Positions 36,259-47,218 are shown, counted from the first letter of the stretch. The stretch is DNA of 64,000 bases from Shewanella sp. (GCF_013214165.1 NZ_JABSSM010000007.1:28555-92554); one strand, 5' to 3'. Numbers and translations are program-made. The notes: generated by a model from the letters alone, not told the origin.

Positions 36259-36945
36259 CTAGTTTACTTCTAGTCGACGCTCCAGAGCCTCGAGCCGCTC
36301 TATGGTGCCTACATCGCACCAATAGCCAGAATAATGACTACCCGATACCAGAGACGAGGACATTTTCTCCCGCAATAGGGGCGCCAATGGAAAGCCATCT
36401 TCGGGGGTGTCGTCGAATAGCGAAGGATGGTAGAGACCCACTCCAGAAAACGTCAGTGCCGCCCCTACAGCAGTTTTATGTGCCGCAACCAAGCCATGAT
36501 GCAGAGGAAAGTCACCCTGAGGGTGCTGACTGGGATTATCCACTAACCAGAGATGAGCCTGTTTACCGGCATTTATCTGCGCCAGAGCAGCCTCAATATC
36601 TTGAGGCAGATCATCCATAAACACATCGCCGTTTATCACCAAAAATGCTTCCTCACCTAGCAGAGGCAAGGCATGCTTAATGCCTCCGCCAGTCTCTAAT
36701 GCACTCTCCTCCGCACTATAATGCAAGCGAATGCCCCAGCGATTGCCATCACCTAGCTGCTCGACTAGCTTCTCCCCCAGCCAAGCGTGGTTGATCACTA
36801 TCTCAGCAAACCCAGCGGCAGCGAGTCTCTCTATATGATAAACGATCATTGGTTTGCCACAGACACGTACCAAGGGCTTAGGCAAAAAATCAGTGAGCGG
36901 CCTCAGCCTCTCACCTCGCCCAGCCGCAAGTATCATCGCCTTCAT
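36259..36945 (-). CDS. murU: N-acetylmuramate alpha-1-phosphate uridylyltransferase
   Basis: A 228-residue nucleotidyltransferase with the sugar-nucleotide motif MILAAGRGERLRPLTDFLPK at residues 4-23, GKPMIVYHIERLAAAG, and NGDVFMDD in the metal site. Its position just after amgK, with a four-base start-stop overlap, identifies it as MurU rather than a mannose-1-phosphate guanylyltransferase. MurU turns MurNAc-1-P into UDP-MurNAc in the peptidoglycan recycling route known from Pseudomonas, which bypasses de novo synthesis and gives fosfomycin tolerance. Confidence 0.88.
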   Translation of the reverse strand: MKAMILAAGRGERLRPLTDFLPKPLVRVCGKPMIVYHIERLAAAGFAEIVINHAWLGEKLVEQLGDGNRWGIRLHYSAEESALETGGGIKHALPLLGEEAFLVINGDVFMDDLPQDIEAALAQINAGKQAHLWLVDNPSQHPQGDFPLHHGLVAAHKTAVGAALTFSGVGLYHPSLFDDTPEDGFPLAPLLREKMSSSLVSGSHYSGYWCDVGTIERLEALERRLEVN

Positions 36946-37955
36946 CGTTTGCCCTCAAATGCGGGAATGAGAGTGGTCGCCACCCAAGCGCTAAAGTCAT
37001 CTAGTTGAGGATAGCGTACCGAGATGTCCCTGATATAAGCCAGTGTCATAGGAATGTCTGCCATGTAGGCAGGCTTACCATCTCTATAATTCAAGCGGGC
37101 AAAGATACCTGCGGCCTTAATATGCCTCTGTATCCCCATCAGATCGAACCATCTGCGGTATGTTTCTAAGGTTATCGAACTGTCGACTAGACCGGATTTC
37201 TGTTGGTTATCATAGTGTTCCCCCATCAAACCCTCTACCAGCGCATCGGGCCAACGAATATAACAATCGCGTAATAGTGATACAGCATCGTATGTCACAG
37301 GGCCTACCACGGCATCTTGAAAATCGAGCACACTAAGCTGCTCAACACCAGACTCATCGGCTGTGAGCATCAGGTTGCGACTGTGGTAATCTCTGTGCAT
37401 ACCCACTTTGGGTTGCTCCTGTGCATTTACCACTAACAAACCAAAGGCCTGCTCAAGCATCTTGCGGGTATTGGTATCGATAACCAGGTTCAGATGATGA
37501 TTTATCAACCAATCGGTAAAAATATCTAACTCTCGGCGAACAAAACCAGAATCATATAGGGCTAAGCCAACTTCGGCATTGTCCTTGAAGGCCGCAATCT
37601 TATCTAACAGCGCTAATGCCAGAGAATAATAGGCTGCGACATTGCCATCGTTAAGCCGTGACAAAAGCTGGACATCCCCTAGGTCACTCAAGAGTAAAAA
37701 ACCATTTTCAACATTTGATTCAATAACTTGAGGCACAATAACGCCGCATTCAGCATAGGCTTTGGCTAACTTTATAAAGGGAGTCACTGGGATAAGCTCG
37801 GGTGGAGAATCCATTACTATGTAACTCTTACCATCATGAATCACTCTAAAGTAGCGCCTAAAACTAGCATCTCCGGAAATAAGAAATGGCTGTAATTGGG
37901 TTCCAAAAACTTGGTTTAACCATGTATTTAACTGAAAAAATCTAAGATCTGACAA
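36942..37955 (-). CDS. amgK: N-acetylmuramate/N-acetylglucosamine kinase
   Basis: A 337-residue aminoglycoside phosphotransferase-family kinase. The catalytic loop is GMHRDYHSRNLML and the metal-binding segment is SVLDFQDAVVGPVTYD; GDASFRRYFRV lies in the N-terminal lobe. AmgK phosphorylates MurNAc or GlcNAc at the anomeric position, feeding MurU in cell-wall recycling. The gene is divergent from lptD, with a perfect dyad at 37982 between them. Length and gene order agree with the known pair. Confidence 0.9.
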   Translation of the reverse strand: MSDLRFFQLNTWLNQVFGTQLQPFLISGDASFRRYFRVIHDGKSYIVMDSPPELIPVTPFIKLAKAYAECGVIVPQVIESNVENGFLLLSDLGDVQLLSRLNDGNVAAYYSLALALLDKIAAFKDNAEVGLALYDSGFVRRELDIFTDWLINHHLNLVIDTNTRKMLEQAFGLLVVNAQEQPKVGMHRDYHSRNLMLTADESGVEQLSVLDFQDAVVGPVTYDAVSLLRDCYIRWPDALVEGLMGEHYDNQQKSGLVDSSITLETYRRWFDLMGIQRHIKAAGIFARLNYRDGKPAYMADIPMTLAYIRDISVRYPQLDDFSAWVATTLIPAFEGKR

Positions 37956-37981
37956 GGGCGCCTCATGGCTCTTACGTAAAA

Positions 37982-38002
37982 TTTGCTTTATTATAAAGCA
38001 AA
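37982..38002. promoter_or_regulatory. Perfect dyad between amgK and lptD
   Basis: TTTGCTTTA (37982-37990), TTA, TAAAGCAAA (37994-38002). It lies about 27 bases upstream of amgK and 113 upstream of lptD. The nine-base arms are AT-rich and pair perfectly. An operator or a leader-RNA stem of amgK are both possible. Confidence 0.55.
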
Positions 38003-38114
38003 ATGGAATTAGCTAAAAAACTCATTGTTGATATTTAGCTGAGTTGCCTGATAAAAGTGCAACTTTTCTCACCAATATTTGTCCAGACTAAGAAATCATA
38101 ATAAACGACTTAAG

Positions 38115-40436
38115 ATGCATATCCGATATTTTTTGGCAATAAGCCTACTTCCCCAATTAGTCTTGGCTGAAGAAACCACCGAGCCTGATGCCAGCATACA
38201 ATGCTTGGTAGAGCCCCCTGTGCCTAGAATGGCATCCTTAGATCCTGACGCCTCTGAACTAGCGCTGCAAGAAATACGCATACTCTCAGATCGTTCGGAA
38301 GCCCAGATGGGCAAACAAGCCAAATTTAATGGCAATGTCTCCTTCACCCAAGGTGGCCGCCACATAGCTGCAGATGAGGCGATACTGGATCAGGAGAGTG
38401 AGCGTCTGAATGCCAATGGCAATCTAGTCTTCCAAGATCAGATGTTCACCATCACAGCAGAGTCACTCGTGGCTCACATGCAAGATAACAGTGCCACCCT
38501 TACAGGGGCCCAATACTGGCTTCATGGTCAACAGATACACGGTGATGCCGAGAAGCTCGAAATAACCTCAGATAATAACTTGCATCTCACCAATACAAAT
38601 TTCACCACCTGTCCTCCGGGAGATAATTCTTGGTTACTCGAAGCCGAAAAAATCACCATAGACAGTAGTGAAGAGTGGGGGGAGCTGTGGAATGCCAAGC
38701 TAGAAATTGGCGGAGTTCCCATCTTCTATATACCTTATATGACGATTCCCGTGTCTGATAAACGCAAATCAGGCTTTCTATTTCCGACTTTTAGCACCAG
38801 TAGCACCAATGGTATTGAAGTCGCAGCCCCCTATTACTGGAACATAGCCCCAGAATACGATCTGACGTTTACGCCGCATTATATGTCGGCTCGAGGCATG
38901 TTTCTAAAGACTGACTTCAGATATTTAGCCGGTGAATCACAACAGGGCCAGCTCAACGTCGAATATTTGGCTAACGATAATATGCTAGACAATAGTCCAG
39001 ACCGTTATCTGTACCATTGGCAGCACAAGGGCGCGATCGATGAGAATTGGCGAGTATTAGCCAACTTCACTCAGGTGTCTGATAACAACTATTTCAACGA
39101 TATGGACTCGGATGTCCAATCTGCAACCGATAACCAGCTATCACGCATAGCTGAAATCAGCTACTTCGAAAGAAATTGGGACTTTAGTGCCAGAGTGCAG
39201 GATATCAAGGTCTTGGGAGAAGATGAGATCCCGTATCAGGTGATGCCACAATTGAATTTCAACTATCGTGCCCCTTCACTCTGGAATGGCTTAGATTTTG
39301 ATTTAATGAGTGAAATCACCAATTTCAAACATCAAGAAAATGAATTTTCCACCGCCACTCGTCTCCATATTGAACCGAGTATTTCCTTGCCAATTCATGG
39401 ACCCGCAGGCTCCTTAACCAGTGAAGTCAAGTTGTTACAGACCTATTATTGGCAAGATAACCGAGGCAATTCTCAAAACGATGATCTAGACGACCAGGTC
39501 AGCCGTACTCTGCCTCAGGTGCGTATTCATGGACAGGTTAACTTCGAGCGATATACGGACTACTTCAATGAAAATTACCGCCAAACCTTAGAGCCACAAT
39601 TTCAGTATCTCTACGTAGGCTATGAAGATCAATCTAATATCGGCATCTATGATACCGCCCAACTACAGGAAGATTATTATGGCCTGTTCAGAGAGAGACG
39701 TTTTTCTGGACTCGACAGAATAGCCGATGCAAACCAGATGACCTTAGGCTTAACCACTCGTTTGTTTGACGAAAATAATGTGGAGAAATTTAAGTTTAGT
39801 CTGGGACAAATATTCTATTTTCAGGATAGCCGCGTCGGTATCAATGAACCGGGAAGGTCGACTCAAACCTTCACCCAAGAAAATACCTCTAACTCTGTCT
39901 TAGCCGCGGAATTGAGTACTCAGATCTACAAAGACTGGTATATGAGTGGCGCGATTCAGTATGATACTAAGCTGAGTGAAAACCAGAAGAGTGAAGTCAC
40001 CCTAGATTTTCGTCCAGGGACAAATAAGTTACTGCAGCTGAGTTATCGCTATGTGCCAGATCTGCTCAACACCAACACCAATGAGTCTGTCGACATATCT
40101 CAGGCTGGTATGAGAGGGGCTTGGCCTGTGAGTGATAACCTATATCTGGTTGGGAACTGGTATTATGATCTCAATGAAAGCCGCAACATAGAAACATACG
40201 CTGGCTTCCAATACGAATCATGTTGCTGGGCCGTACGTTTAAGTTATCATTACCGCATCAAGACCAATTATCAAGATGACTTTAACCCTATGGTGGATGA
40301 CAGGGAACTATTCGAGAAAGGAGTTTATCTTAACTTCGTCATCAAGGGGCTCGGTGGATCCGGCCCATTGGGTGTGACGGATATGTTAGATGATGGGTTG
40401 TTTAACTATAGAAAACCTTTATACCTTAAAAACTAG
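38115..40436 (+). CDS. lptD: LPS-assembly protein LptD
   Basis: About 773 residues. LptD with LptE inserts lipopolysaccharide into the outer leaflet of the outer membrane. A signal peptide (LLPQLVLA|EE, near 18), an OstA/LptA-like jellyroll (about 50-175) and a large C-terminal barrel are visible. The cysteines that form the essential disulfides are in place: near residue 30 (IQCLVE), 166 (TTCPPG) and the adjacent pair 703-704 (ESCCWA). I chose the ATG at 38115 because the signal peptide starts there; a TTG twelve codons upstream is possible. It is followed by surA, the usual order. Confidence 0.95.
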   Translation: MHIRYFLAISLLPQLVLAEETTEPDASIQCLVEPPVPRMASLDPDASELALQEIRILSDRSEAQMGKQAKFNGNVSFTQGGRHIAADEAILDQESERLNANGNLVFQDQMFTITAESLVAHMQDNSATLTGAQYWLHGQQIHGDAEKLEITSDNNLHLTNTNFTTCPPGDNSWLLEAEKITIDSSEEWGELWNAKLEIGGVPIFYIPYMTIPVSDKRKSGFLFPTFSTSSTNGIEVAAPYYWNIAPEYDLTFTPHYMSARGMFLKTDFRYLAGESQQGQLNVEYLANDNMLDNSPDRYLYHWQHKGAIDENWRVLANFTQVSDNNYFNDMDSDVQSATDNQLSRIAEISYFERNWDFSARVQDIKVLGEDEIPYQVMPQLNFNYRAPSLWNGLDFDLMSEITNFKHQENEFSTATRLHIEPSISLPIHGPAGSLTSEVKLLQTYYWQDNRGNSQNDDLDDQVSRTLPQVRIHGQVNFERYTDYFNENYRQTLEPQFQYLYVGYEDQSNIGIYDTAQLQEDYYGLFRERRFSGLDRIADANQMTLGLTTRLFDENNVEKFKFSLGQIFYFQDSRVGINEPGRSTQTFTQENTSNSVLAAELSTQIYKDWYMSGAIQYDTKLSENQKSEVTLDFRPGTNKLLQLSYRYVPDLLNTNTNESVDISQAGMRGAWPVSDNLYLVGNWYYDLNESRNIETYAGFQYESCCWAVRLSYHYRIKTNYQDDFNPMVDDRELFEKGVYLNFVIKGLGGSGPLGVTDMLDDGLFNYRKPLYLKN

Positions 40437-40560
40437 TTAAACAATTAATTGATATTGTTATGAACCATGAGAAAGACTTATAGTCCAATCATGAAATAGA
40501 TTGTCCAGTCAGCACTAATTTACGCTGCAGCTGATATTAATATGCCAAGGATTTTTGTGG

Positions 40561-41865
40561 ATGAAACCCTGTAAACATTTGATTATTGCGATTATGAGCT
40601 TGGCTATGAGCCACATGGCTCTAGCTGAAAACACGACATTAGACCGGGTATCGGTACAGATTAATGAAGGCATCGTCCTGGAGAGTGAAATCACCAACAT
40701 GCTGAAAACGGTTAAGGCGAATGCCACAGCCGCGGGTCAATCTCTGCCTTCGGATCAAGCCTTACGCACCCAGGTTATCGAACGTTTGATCATGACGCGC
40801 CTGCAGATGCAGATGGCCGATAGGATAGGCCTTCACATCGGTGACCTTCAGCTAGACCAGACCATAGGTAATATCGCCAAGGAGCAGCAGCTCAGCGTCG
40901 AACTGATGAAACAAAAAATCAGCAGCGAAGGCATGAGTTGGGGCCAATATCGTGAACAATTAAGGGAAGAGATCACCTTAGGTGAAATTCAGCGCATTCA
41001 AGTACAGCGCCGCATTCAGGTGTCACCACAAGAGATCAACAACCTGGTTAACATGATAGAAGAACAAGGCCTGAAACAGATTGAGTTCCAAATTGGCCAT
41101 ATTCTGATTGAGATCCCCAATAATCCCACTAGTGAACAACTAGAGAAAGCCAGTAACCGTGCCAATACTGTATTGGACCGTGTCAAAGATGGTGGAGACT
41201 TCCGCCGTACGGCTATCGCAGCTTCCGCCGGTCCTAAGGCCCTCGAGGGTGGGATCTGGGACTACATGAACATCAACGAGATGCCGACTCTTTTCGCAGA
41301 AGTGTTATCCGACGCCAAAAAAGACGATATAATAGGCCCTATCAGAAGTGGGGCAGGTTTCCATATCATCAAGGTGATGGACGCTCGAGGCCTACAGACC
41401 AATGAGGTTGATGAAGTTCGCTCTCGTCATATCCTTGTCAAGCCTTCGCCTATTCTTTCAGAAGAACGCGCTAAGGCCATGCTAGATAAATTTGTTAAAC
41501 AGATCCGTGCAGGTGATGCCGATTTTGCGGCTCTTGCTCGCCAATATTCAGAAGATCCAGGTTCTGGAGCCAAAGGCGGTGAGCTAGGTTGGGCTGATCC
41601 AACCGCTTATGTTCCTGCATTCGCTCAGACACTAAACGAACTTAAGGTCAATGAGATCAGTGAGCCCTTCCGCTCTAGTCATGGCTGGCACATAGTCCAA
41701 TTAGAAGAGCGTCGCACCACAGATGCAACGGATCAATTTAATACCAATAAAGCACACCAGCTGATCTTCCGTCGTAAATTTAACGAAGAATTACAGACTT
41801 GGTTAGACGAGATGAGAGCAGACGCTTATATCGAAGTTTTTGAAGCTGATTTCAATAGAGGTTAA
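40561..41865 (+). CDS. surA: Periplasmic chaperone and peptidyl-prolyl isomerase SurA
   Basis: About 434 residues with a signal peptide ([14 protein letters not shown]). The N-terminal chaperone domain (about 25-170: [20 protein letters not shown]) is followed by two parvulin domains, at about 175-275 ([26 protein letters not shown]) and 285-385 ([22 protein letters not shown]). SurA escorts outer-membrane proteins to the BAM complex. The ATG at 40561 is preferred to a GTG six bases earlier since AAGGAT lies upstream. The next gene starts five bases after the stop. Confidence 0.95.
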   Translation: MKPCKHLIIAIMSLAMSHMALAENTTLDRVSVQINEGIVLESEITNMLKTVKANATAAGQSLPSDQALRTQVIERLIMTRLQMQMADRIGLHIGDLQLDQTIGNIAKEQQLSVELMKQKISSEGMSWGQYREQLREEITLGEIQRIQVQRRIQVSPQEINNLVNMIEEQGLKQIEFQIGHILIEIPNNPTSEQLEKASNRANTVLDRVKDGGDFRRTAIAASAGPKALEGGIWDYMNINEMPTLFAEVLSDAKKDDIIGPIRSGAGFHIIKVMDARGLQTNEVDEVRSRHILVKPSPILSEERAKAMLDKFVKQIRAGDADFAALARQYSEDPGSGAKGGELGWADPTAYVPAFAQTLNELKVNEISEPFRSSHGWHIVQLEERRTTDATDQFNTNKAHQLIFRRKFNEELQTWLDEMRADAYIEVFEADFNRG

Positions 41866-41870
41866 CCGTA

Positions 41871-42857
41871 TTGACGACTAAACGTATTGCCATAACTGCG
41901 GGTGAACCCGCAGGTATTGGTCCAGATTTAGTTATTCAACTAGCTCAGCAGGCTTGGCCTGCTGAGCTAGTTGTTTGTGCTGATCCTGATTTATTAACAT
42001 CGAGAGCCAAGAATCTTGGCCTGCCACTTCAACTTCGGCCCTATCAACCCAATCAGGCGCCCAAGGCGCAAGAAGTCGGCACCTTGACTATCGTGCCATT
42101 CTCTCTGGCTGTTGCCAGTGAATGTGGCAAACTCGACGATCAAAATAGCGCTTATGTGGTCGAGACATTACGCTTCGCCGGCGAGAAAAATATGAATGGC
42201 GAGTTCGATGCCGTGGTGACGGGTCCTGTGCATAAAGGGATCATTAACCAGGCTGGGATCCCATTCAGCGGCCATACCGAGTTTTTTGCTAATCAAGCAA
42301 ATTGTCAGGATGTGGTCATGATGTTATCGGCTCCGGGATTGCATGTGGCACTCGTGACTACGCATATCCCCTTGGCCTACGTCTCTAAGGCGATCACTCG
42401 TGACCGCCTGCACCAGATTATAAAGATATTGCATAGAGATCTCATCGACAAGTTTGCCATAGAGCAACCCAAGATATATGTGTGTGGACTCAATCCCCAT
42501 GCAGGAGAAGATGGTCATCTGGGCCGTGAAGAACTCGATACCATCATCCCGGCACTCGAAGAGTTACGTGAGCTTGGGATTAGTATTGTCGGTCCGCTGC
42601 CTGCAGACACCATTTTCCAACCTAAGTATCTCGAAGATGCCGATGTGATACTCGCCATGTATCACGACCAAGGCCTTCCGGTACTTAAATCTCAGGGGTT
42701 TGGTAGTTCGGTCAACATCACCTTAGGACTCCCTTACATTCGTACTTCCGTCGATCATGGCACAGCGCTGGATCTCGCCGGTACGGGTACTGCAGACATA
42801 GGAAGCTTCGTCTGCGCACTAAATAAAGCCATAGATTTGGCAGTAAAAGCTGGATAA
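41871..42857 (+). CDS. pdxA: 4-hydroxythreonine-4-phosphate dehydrogenase
   Basis: A 328-residue NAD-dependent enzyme of pyridoxal-5'-phosphate synthesis. Features are the N-terminal [13 protein letters not shown], the metal ligands in [22 protein letters not shown] and [15 protein letters not shown], and [13 protein letters not shown] near the end. The start is TTG, ten bases after AGAGGT, and follows surA by five bases. Two perfect hairpins lie in its first hundred bases (41897-41973), a feature that could affect translation or transcript ends. Confidence 0.95.
   Translation: MTTKRIAITAGEPAGIGPDLVIQLAQQAWPAELVVCADPDLLTSRAKNLGLPLQLRPYQPNQAPKAQEVGTLTIVPFSLAVASECGKLDDQNSAYVVETLRFAGEKNMNGEFDAVVTGPVHKGIINQAGIPFSGHTEFFANQANCQDVVMMLSAPGLHVALVTTHIPLAYVSKAITRDRLHQIIKILHRDLIDKFAIEQPKIYVCGLNPHAGEDGHLGREELDTIIPALEELRELGISIVGPLPADTIFQPKYLEDADVILAMYHDQGLPVLKSQGFGSSVNITLGLPYIRTSVDHGTALDLAGTGTADIGSFVCALNKAIDLAVKAG
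41897..41973 (+). promoter_or_regulatory. Tandem hairpins inside the 5' part of pdxA
   Basis: The first is TGCGGGT, GA, ACCCGCA (41897-41912). The second has 17-base perfect arms, 41937-41953 and 41957-41973, around TTG. They encode conserved protein residues, and no T-run follows the long stem. As mRNA it would be a very stable stem 66 bases after the start codon. Confidence 0.7.
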
Positions 42858-42868
42858 TAGAATAGCAG

Positions 42869-43687
42869 ATGAGTAATAGAGTACATTTAGGCCATACAGC
42901 CAAAAAACGTTTCGGGCAGAACTTCCTGACAGATCATAACATCATTAATCGTATTGTCGGCGCTATAGCACCTGACAATGATCATGTCATGGTCGAGATA
43001 GGTCCCGGTCTCGGCGCGCTAACAGAGCCCGTTGCCGAATCCATAGATAAGTTGACTGTGGTTGAGCTAGATAGAGATCTGGTTGCAAGGCTACAAGAGC
43101 ACCCGACTCTGAAACATAAATTAGAAATCCATCAGGGAGATGCCCTAAATTTTGATTTCAGCCAACTGATAGAAGAAGGCAAGGAACTTAAAGTTTTTGG
43201 CAACTTGCCTTATAACATCTCTACTCCCTTGATGTTTCATCTGTTCGAATTTGCCGAACACATCAAGAACATGCATTTTATGCTACAAAAAGAGGTCGTA
43301 TTAAGGCTGTCAGCTACGCCTGGTACTAAGGCCTATGGGCGCTTGACCGTGATGGCTCAGTATCATTGCCAGGTTATGCCGGTACTCGAAGTGCCACCTA
43401 GGTGCTTTACGCCATCACCTAAGGTTGATTCTGCCGTGGTGCGATTAGTGCCTTACAAACAGAAACCTTGGCCATGTAAAGATGTCGAATTTCTTAGGCG
43501 CATGACAACGACGGCTTTCAGCATGCGTCGCAAGACCTTACGTAACAACCTAAAGCATATGATTTCTGATGAAGAGTTCTTGGGTCTTAACATAGATTCA
43601 TCATTGAGACCCGAACAGATAACTGTTGAGCAATACGTTTCCATGGCGAACATGCTCTTAAACAAGAAAGCTGGAGAGCAAACTTAA
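42869..43687 (+). CDS. rsmA: 16S rRNA dimethyladenosine methyltransferase
   Basis: A 272-residue KsgA/RsmA enzyme that dimethylates two adjacent adenosines in the 3'-end helix of 16S rRNA during 30S assembly. Motifs: [19 protein letters not shown], the SAM loop [13 protein letters not shown], the GDALNFDF acidic site, and the catalytic [15 protein letters not shown]. It follows pdxA by eleven bases and precedes a strong terminator. Loss of this gene gives kasugamycin resistance in E. coli. Everything expected is in place. Confidence 0.97.
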   Translation: MSNRVHLGHTAKKRFGQNFLTDHNIINRIVGAIAPDNDHVMVEIGPGLGALTEPVAESIDKLTVVELDRDLVARLQEHPTLKHKLEIHQGDALNFDFSQLIEEGKELKVFGNLPYNISTPLMFHLFEFAEHIKNMHFMLQKEVVLRLSATPGTKAYGRLTVMAQYHCQVMPVLEVPPRCFTPSPKVDSAVVRLVPYKQKPWPCKDVEFLRRMTTTAFSMRRKTLRNNLKHMISDEEFLGLNIDSSLRPEQITVEQYVSMANMLLNKKAGEQT

Positions 43688-43745
43688 TTCATTCTCTCGG
43701 GACTCTCGATGGTGAATGAACACAAGAATACATAGAAATAGAATC

Positions 43746-43769
43746 GGAGGGCTTGCCCTCCTTTTTTTT
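43746..43769 (+). terminator. Terminator after rsmA
   Basis: GGAGGGC, TT, GCCCTCC followed by eight T residues. It separates surA-pdxA-rsmA from apaG-apaH, so apaG expression needs read-through or its own promoter. Confidence 0.93.
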
Positions 43770-43786
43770 GTCATTAAAGGTAACTT

Positions 43787-44167
43787 ATGTCTGAGCTAGG
43801 GTCGACCATCAAGGTTGAAGTCACAACTGAATATATTGAAGAACAGTCATCTCCCAAAGAGAAGAGATATCTTTTTAGATATACCATCACCATCATCAAC
43901 CTAGGACAAACAGCGGTCACATTGGAAAGCCGCCATTGGCGTATAACCGATGCTAATGACCATAAGAGTGAAGTCCAAGGCGCCGGAGTCGTCGGTGAAA
44001 CCCCGAGAATAGAGCCTGACAATGCCTACCAATATACCAGTGGTACTGTACTGGAGACTCCCCTAGGTGTCATGCAAGGAACCTATAGCATGGTGACAGA
44101 TGAAGGTGAACAATTCCAAGCGACTATTCATCCATTTAGATTATCCGTTCCAGGTTTACTTCACTAA
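43787..44167 (+). CDS. apaG: ApaG domain protein
   Basis: A 126-residue ApaG/CorD protein with a fibronectin-like fold. Motifs: KVEVTTEYIEEQSSPKEKRY, TIINLGQTAVTLESRHWRIT, EVQGAGVVGETPRIEPDNAY and TPLGVMQGTY. Its role is not clear; it is linked to divalent cation tolerance and commonly neighbours apaH. AAAGGT precedes the ATG, and apaH follows by 19 bases. Confidence 0.94.
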   Translation: MSELGSTIKVEVTTEYIEEQSSPKEKRYLFRYTITIINLGQTAVTLESRHWRITDANDHKSEVQGAGVVGETPRIEPDNAYQYTSGTVLETPLGVMQGTYSMVTDEGEQFQATIHPFRLSVPGLLH

Positions 44168-44186
44168 TTTACAGGCGCTGTACTAG

Positions 44187-45011
44187 ATGGCTAACTACTT
44201 TGTCGGGGATATTCAGGGTTGTTTTGAAGAGCTAGAGCGAGTACTTGCCAAAGTTGACTTCAATCCTTCCACAGATGTGCTTTGGGCCGTTGGCGATCTC
44301 ATTGCCAGGGGACCTGAGTCACTTGCCACCCTAAGATACTTCAAGCAACTCGATGGTTCCGCTAAGGTGGTATTGGGTAACCACGATCTCCACCTGATGG
44401 CGGTTGCGGCAAAAATTAAACGCGTTAACCCTAAAGACCAGCTCGAAGCACTGCTGGAAGCTGCCGATTTAGACTCATTGATTGGCTGGCTAAGGCTGCA
44501 ACCTCTGGTGCAGGAGCTCCCCGAGCATAATATCGTTATGACTCATGCGGGCGTCCCTCCCCAGTGGGATATTCAGACTCTCAAAAGCCAGGCTCAAGGT
44601 GTCAGTAATGCCTTAACTGCCCAAGATTATATTCCATCCTTGATCGCAAAAATGTACACCAATCAAGCAAATATCTGGGACCCTAAGGCAGCAGAGTTAC
44701 AAAGAAACATATATTGTATCAATGCCCTGACTCGCATGCGCTTTCTACACCTCGACGGTGGGCTGGATTTCGATTGTAAACTATCTCCGAGCGATTGCCT
44801 CGATCCCAGCCTGACACCTTGGTTTAATTGTGATGGATTAACCAAGAAGACGCATACCTTGATTTTCGGCCATTGGGCCGCCGTGATGGGCAAAGTAGAA
44901 AGCGATAATATTTATGCCCTGGATACGGGCTGTTGCTGGGGGGAGCATCTGACGTTATGGCATATGGAGTCAGATCAAAAAATTATCCAAAATAAGTTAA
45001 AAAAGAGTTAA
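44187..45011 (+). CDS. apaH: Bis(5'-nucleosyl)-tetraphosphatase (symmetrical)
   Basis: A 274-residue metallophosphatase that splits Ap4A into two ADP; it also removes Np4 caps from RNA in E. coli. The metal-binding motifs are FVGDIQGCFEEL, GDLIARGPESL, LGNHDLHL, MTHAGVPPQWD and FGHWAAVMGK. It is cotranscribed with apaG. Length matches the family. folA, often next to apaH, is on the other strand about 2.8 kb away. Confidence 0.96.
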   Translation: MANYFVGDIQGCFEELERVLAKVDFNPSTDVLWAVGDLIARGPESLATLRYFKQLDGSAKVVLGNHDLHLMAVAAKIKRVNPKDQLEALLEAADLDSLIGWLRLQPLVQELPEHNIVMTHAGVPPQWDIQTLKSQAQGVSNALTAQDYIPSLIAKMYTNQANIWDPKAAELQRNIYCINALTRMRFLHLDGGLDFDCKLSPSDCLDPSLTPWFNCDGLTKKTHTLIFGHWAAVMGKVESDNIYALDTGCCWGEHLTLWHMESDQKIIQNKLKKS

Positions 45012-45144
45012 ACTAGCGCACTACTCGGCCGATATAACAAGAATGAAAATACTTATCTTCTGCCAGCCCTTGATTTTAAAAGACCTTTTTATTAGGGAAT
45101 AGTAACGTAAATGTTACAGGAAAATATAATAATCGGAGTACCCT

Positions 45145-47172
45145 ATGAAAATGAATGTCGCTACCCGGGTCATCGGCGGGTTTAGTATCGTTACTTTACT
45201 ATTAGTTGGATTAGGCGCAGCCTCACTATTAACCAATAGTAAATTGAAAACCAGCACCCAAGTGCTACAAGAAGTCAGCATTCCAGCACTGGAGTCTAGT
45301 GGTCATCTCTTACATGGCATTGCTCAACAAGAGAAGCAGATCTTAGTTGCATACCATACTAAACATTCCCAGGCTCTGCCCCCAATATCTAAGCAATTCT
45401 CGACATTAGATCAAGAGTTCAGTGCCAAAATAGCACAATTATCCAGCATTGTCGGCCAACAGGATCGCGCCGACTTCTCGGGTACGATTTCAAATTTACG
45501 CCAGAGTTACCGAAACTTCATCTCTAATGGCGAAAAAATGATTAAGACCCGTGAGAACTCCTTAGTGACTCAGGAAAAACTCGTCATTAAATTAGAAGAT
45601 CTAGAAGTAGCCGCCGATGACACGGCTTCCTTGCTACTCGATCTTATTGATCTGGAGATGAGTGAAGATCTCACTGAACAAGAGATTGCAGCCACAGCGG
45701 GCAACATAGATAACAGCTTCAGCAGCATAGTCAGCACTAGCTATGATCTGATCAACAGTAAAACTAAGCAAGAGCATCAAACCATCTCCAAAGAACTGGA
45801 TTACATCGTCAGTGAGGCCAGAAATAAACTCGAATATGTCACCCGTCACTGGGAGGGGGTTATCGATGATACTCTGTTAAACAGCATCAATGAGGAAGCG
45901 AGTAAAGTATTTAGCTTGCTCGGTGGCAGTGGGTCTATACAAGCCATGAAAGGACGTCAGCTTAACTTCCTGAGCTCCACAACTCAAATGTTGGCCCAAG
46001 TAGAAAAAGATGCGCTGAGTGTCAATGAGAGCATGCAGAGCCTGACCAATAAAGTAGAATCAGTCTCGAATAGCGTGAGCCAGAGTGCTATCGATGATAT
46101 AGATGCTGCGAGCTTAAACACCTTAATACTGATCATCTTCGCCATAATCGTTGCCATCGTTATCAGTATCGCAGTGATCACACCTTTAAAGCGCTCACTG
46201 GATAAAGTCAACAACGCTCTCAATATTTTAGCTTCCGGAGACTTGACTCACAAATTAGATGATTCGGGCCATGATGAGTTTGCCGAACTATCTCGCAACT
46301 GCAATCGTCTGGTGGATAGTTTAAGAGACCTTATCCAGGGGATCCTCGACCGCTCGAATCAACTTGCTGCCGCCGCCGAAGAAACCTCGGCAATAACAGC
46401 CCAAACCACTGCGGGTATCCAGGAGCAGAAGAATCAAGTAGACCAGGTGGCCACGGCGACGACTCAGTTGAGCTCCAGTGCCGAGCAGGTGACTAGAAGC
46501 GCCGATGATGCGCTGATTCAAATCAAGCAAGCCGATGACGAAACGCGACATATACGCGCAATGGCAGATGAAAATAAGCAGACTATCTTGGCTTTAGCCG
46601 ATGAAGTTTCCAAAGCGGGCGTAGTCATCAATAAATTGCATTCCGATAGTGCCTCTATTGGCTCTATTCTCGATGTGATCCGTGGCATCGCCGAGCAGAC
46701 CAATCTATTAGCACTCAATGCCGCCATCGAGGCTGCACGAGCGGGTGAGCAGGGGCGAGGCTTTGCCGTCGTAGCCGATGAAGTACGCAACCTGGCATCG
46801 AGAACCCAGGACTCAACCCAAGAGATCCAGCAGATGATTCAAGTCCTGCAAGAAGGCGCTCAAGAAGCTGTTGCCGTAATGGAGCTAGGACGCACTCAGG
46901 CAAATTCTTGTGTAGAGAAAACTGAGCAGGCTAACCTGGCATTAGAAAGTATCAGTGAAGCGGTTCACAAGGCACATGACTCGGGAACCCATATTGTCAA
47001 TGCAGCTCAAGAACAGAACTTAGTGAGTCAGCAGGTGTCAGAGAAACTCGAGCATATCGCCGCCATCTCGGAAGAGACATCGACGGGGGCCGAGCAGACC
47101 GCTCAATCGAGTCATCAAGTGGCTCAGCTGGCTGAAGAACTGCAGGCATCTGTGAGAGAGTTTAAGGTTTAG
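45145..47172 (+). CDS. Methyl-accepting chemotaxis protein
   Basis: A 675-residue chemoreceptor. A first membrane segment (about 11-28) leads to a large helical periplasmic domain of about 300 residues; the second segment lies near 330-350 ([19 protein letters not shown]). A HAMP domain ([20 protein letters not shown]) and the signalling tip ([20 protein letters not shown]) follow. CGGAGT precedes the ATG. It is a single-gene unit with a strong terminator. The large sensor resembles helical-bimodular types, but I cannot name its ligand. It differs in size and domain from the other receptor in this window. Confidence 0.93.
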   Translation: MKMNVATRVIGGFSIVTLLLVGLGAASLLTNSKLKTSTQVLQEVSIPALESSGHLLHGIAQQEKQILVAYHTKHSQALPPISKQFSTLDQEFSAKIAQLSSIVGQQDRADFSGTISNLRQSYRNFISNGEKMIKTRENSLVTQEKLVIKLEDLEVAADDTASLLLDLIDLEMSEDLTEQEIAATAGNIDNSFSSIVSTSYDLINSKTKQEHQTISKELDYIVSEARNKLEYVTRHWEGVIDDTLLNSINEEASKVFSLLGGSGSIQAMKGRQLNFLSSTTQMLAQVEKDALSVNESMQSLTNKVESVSNSVSQSAIDDIDAASLNTLILIIFAIIVAIVISIAVITPLKRSLDKVNNALNILASGDLTHKLDDSGHDEFAELSRNCNRLVDSLRDLIQGILDRSNQLAAAAEETSAITAQTTAGIQEQKNQVDQVATATTQLSSSAEQVTRSADDALIQIKQADDETRHIRAMADENKQTILALADEVSKAGVVINKLHSDSASIGSILDVIRGIAEQTNLLALNAAIEAARAGEQGRGFAVVADEVRNLASRTQDSTQEIQQMIQVLQEGAQEAVAVMELGRTQANSCVEKTEQANLALESISEAVHKAHDSGTHIVNAAQEQNLVSQQVSEKLEHIAAISEETSTGAEQTAQSSHQVAQLAEELQASVREFKV

Positions 47173-47218
47173 GGCTAGAATCTAGGAAATAGATTCTAGG
47201 AAATAGATTCTAGCACTA

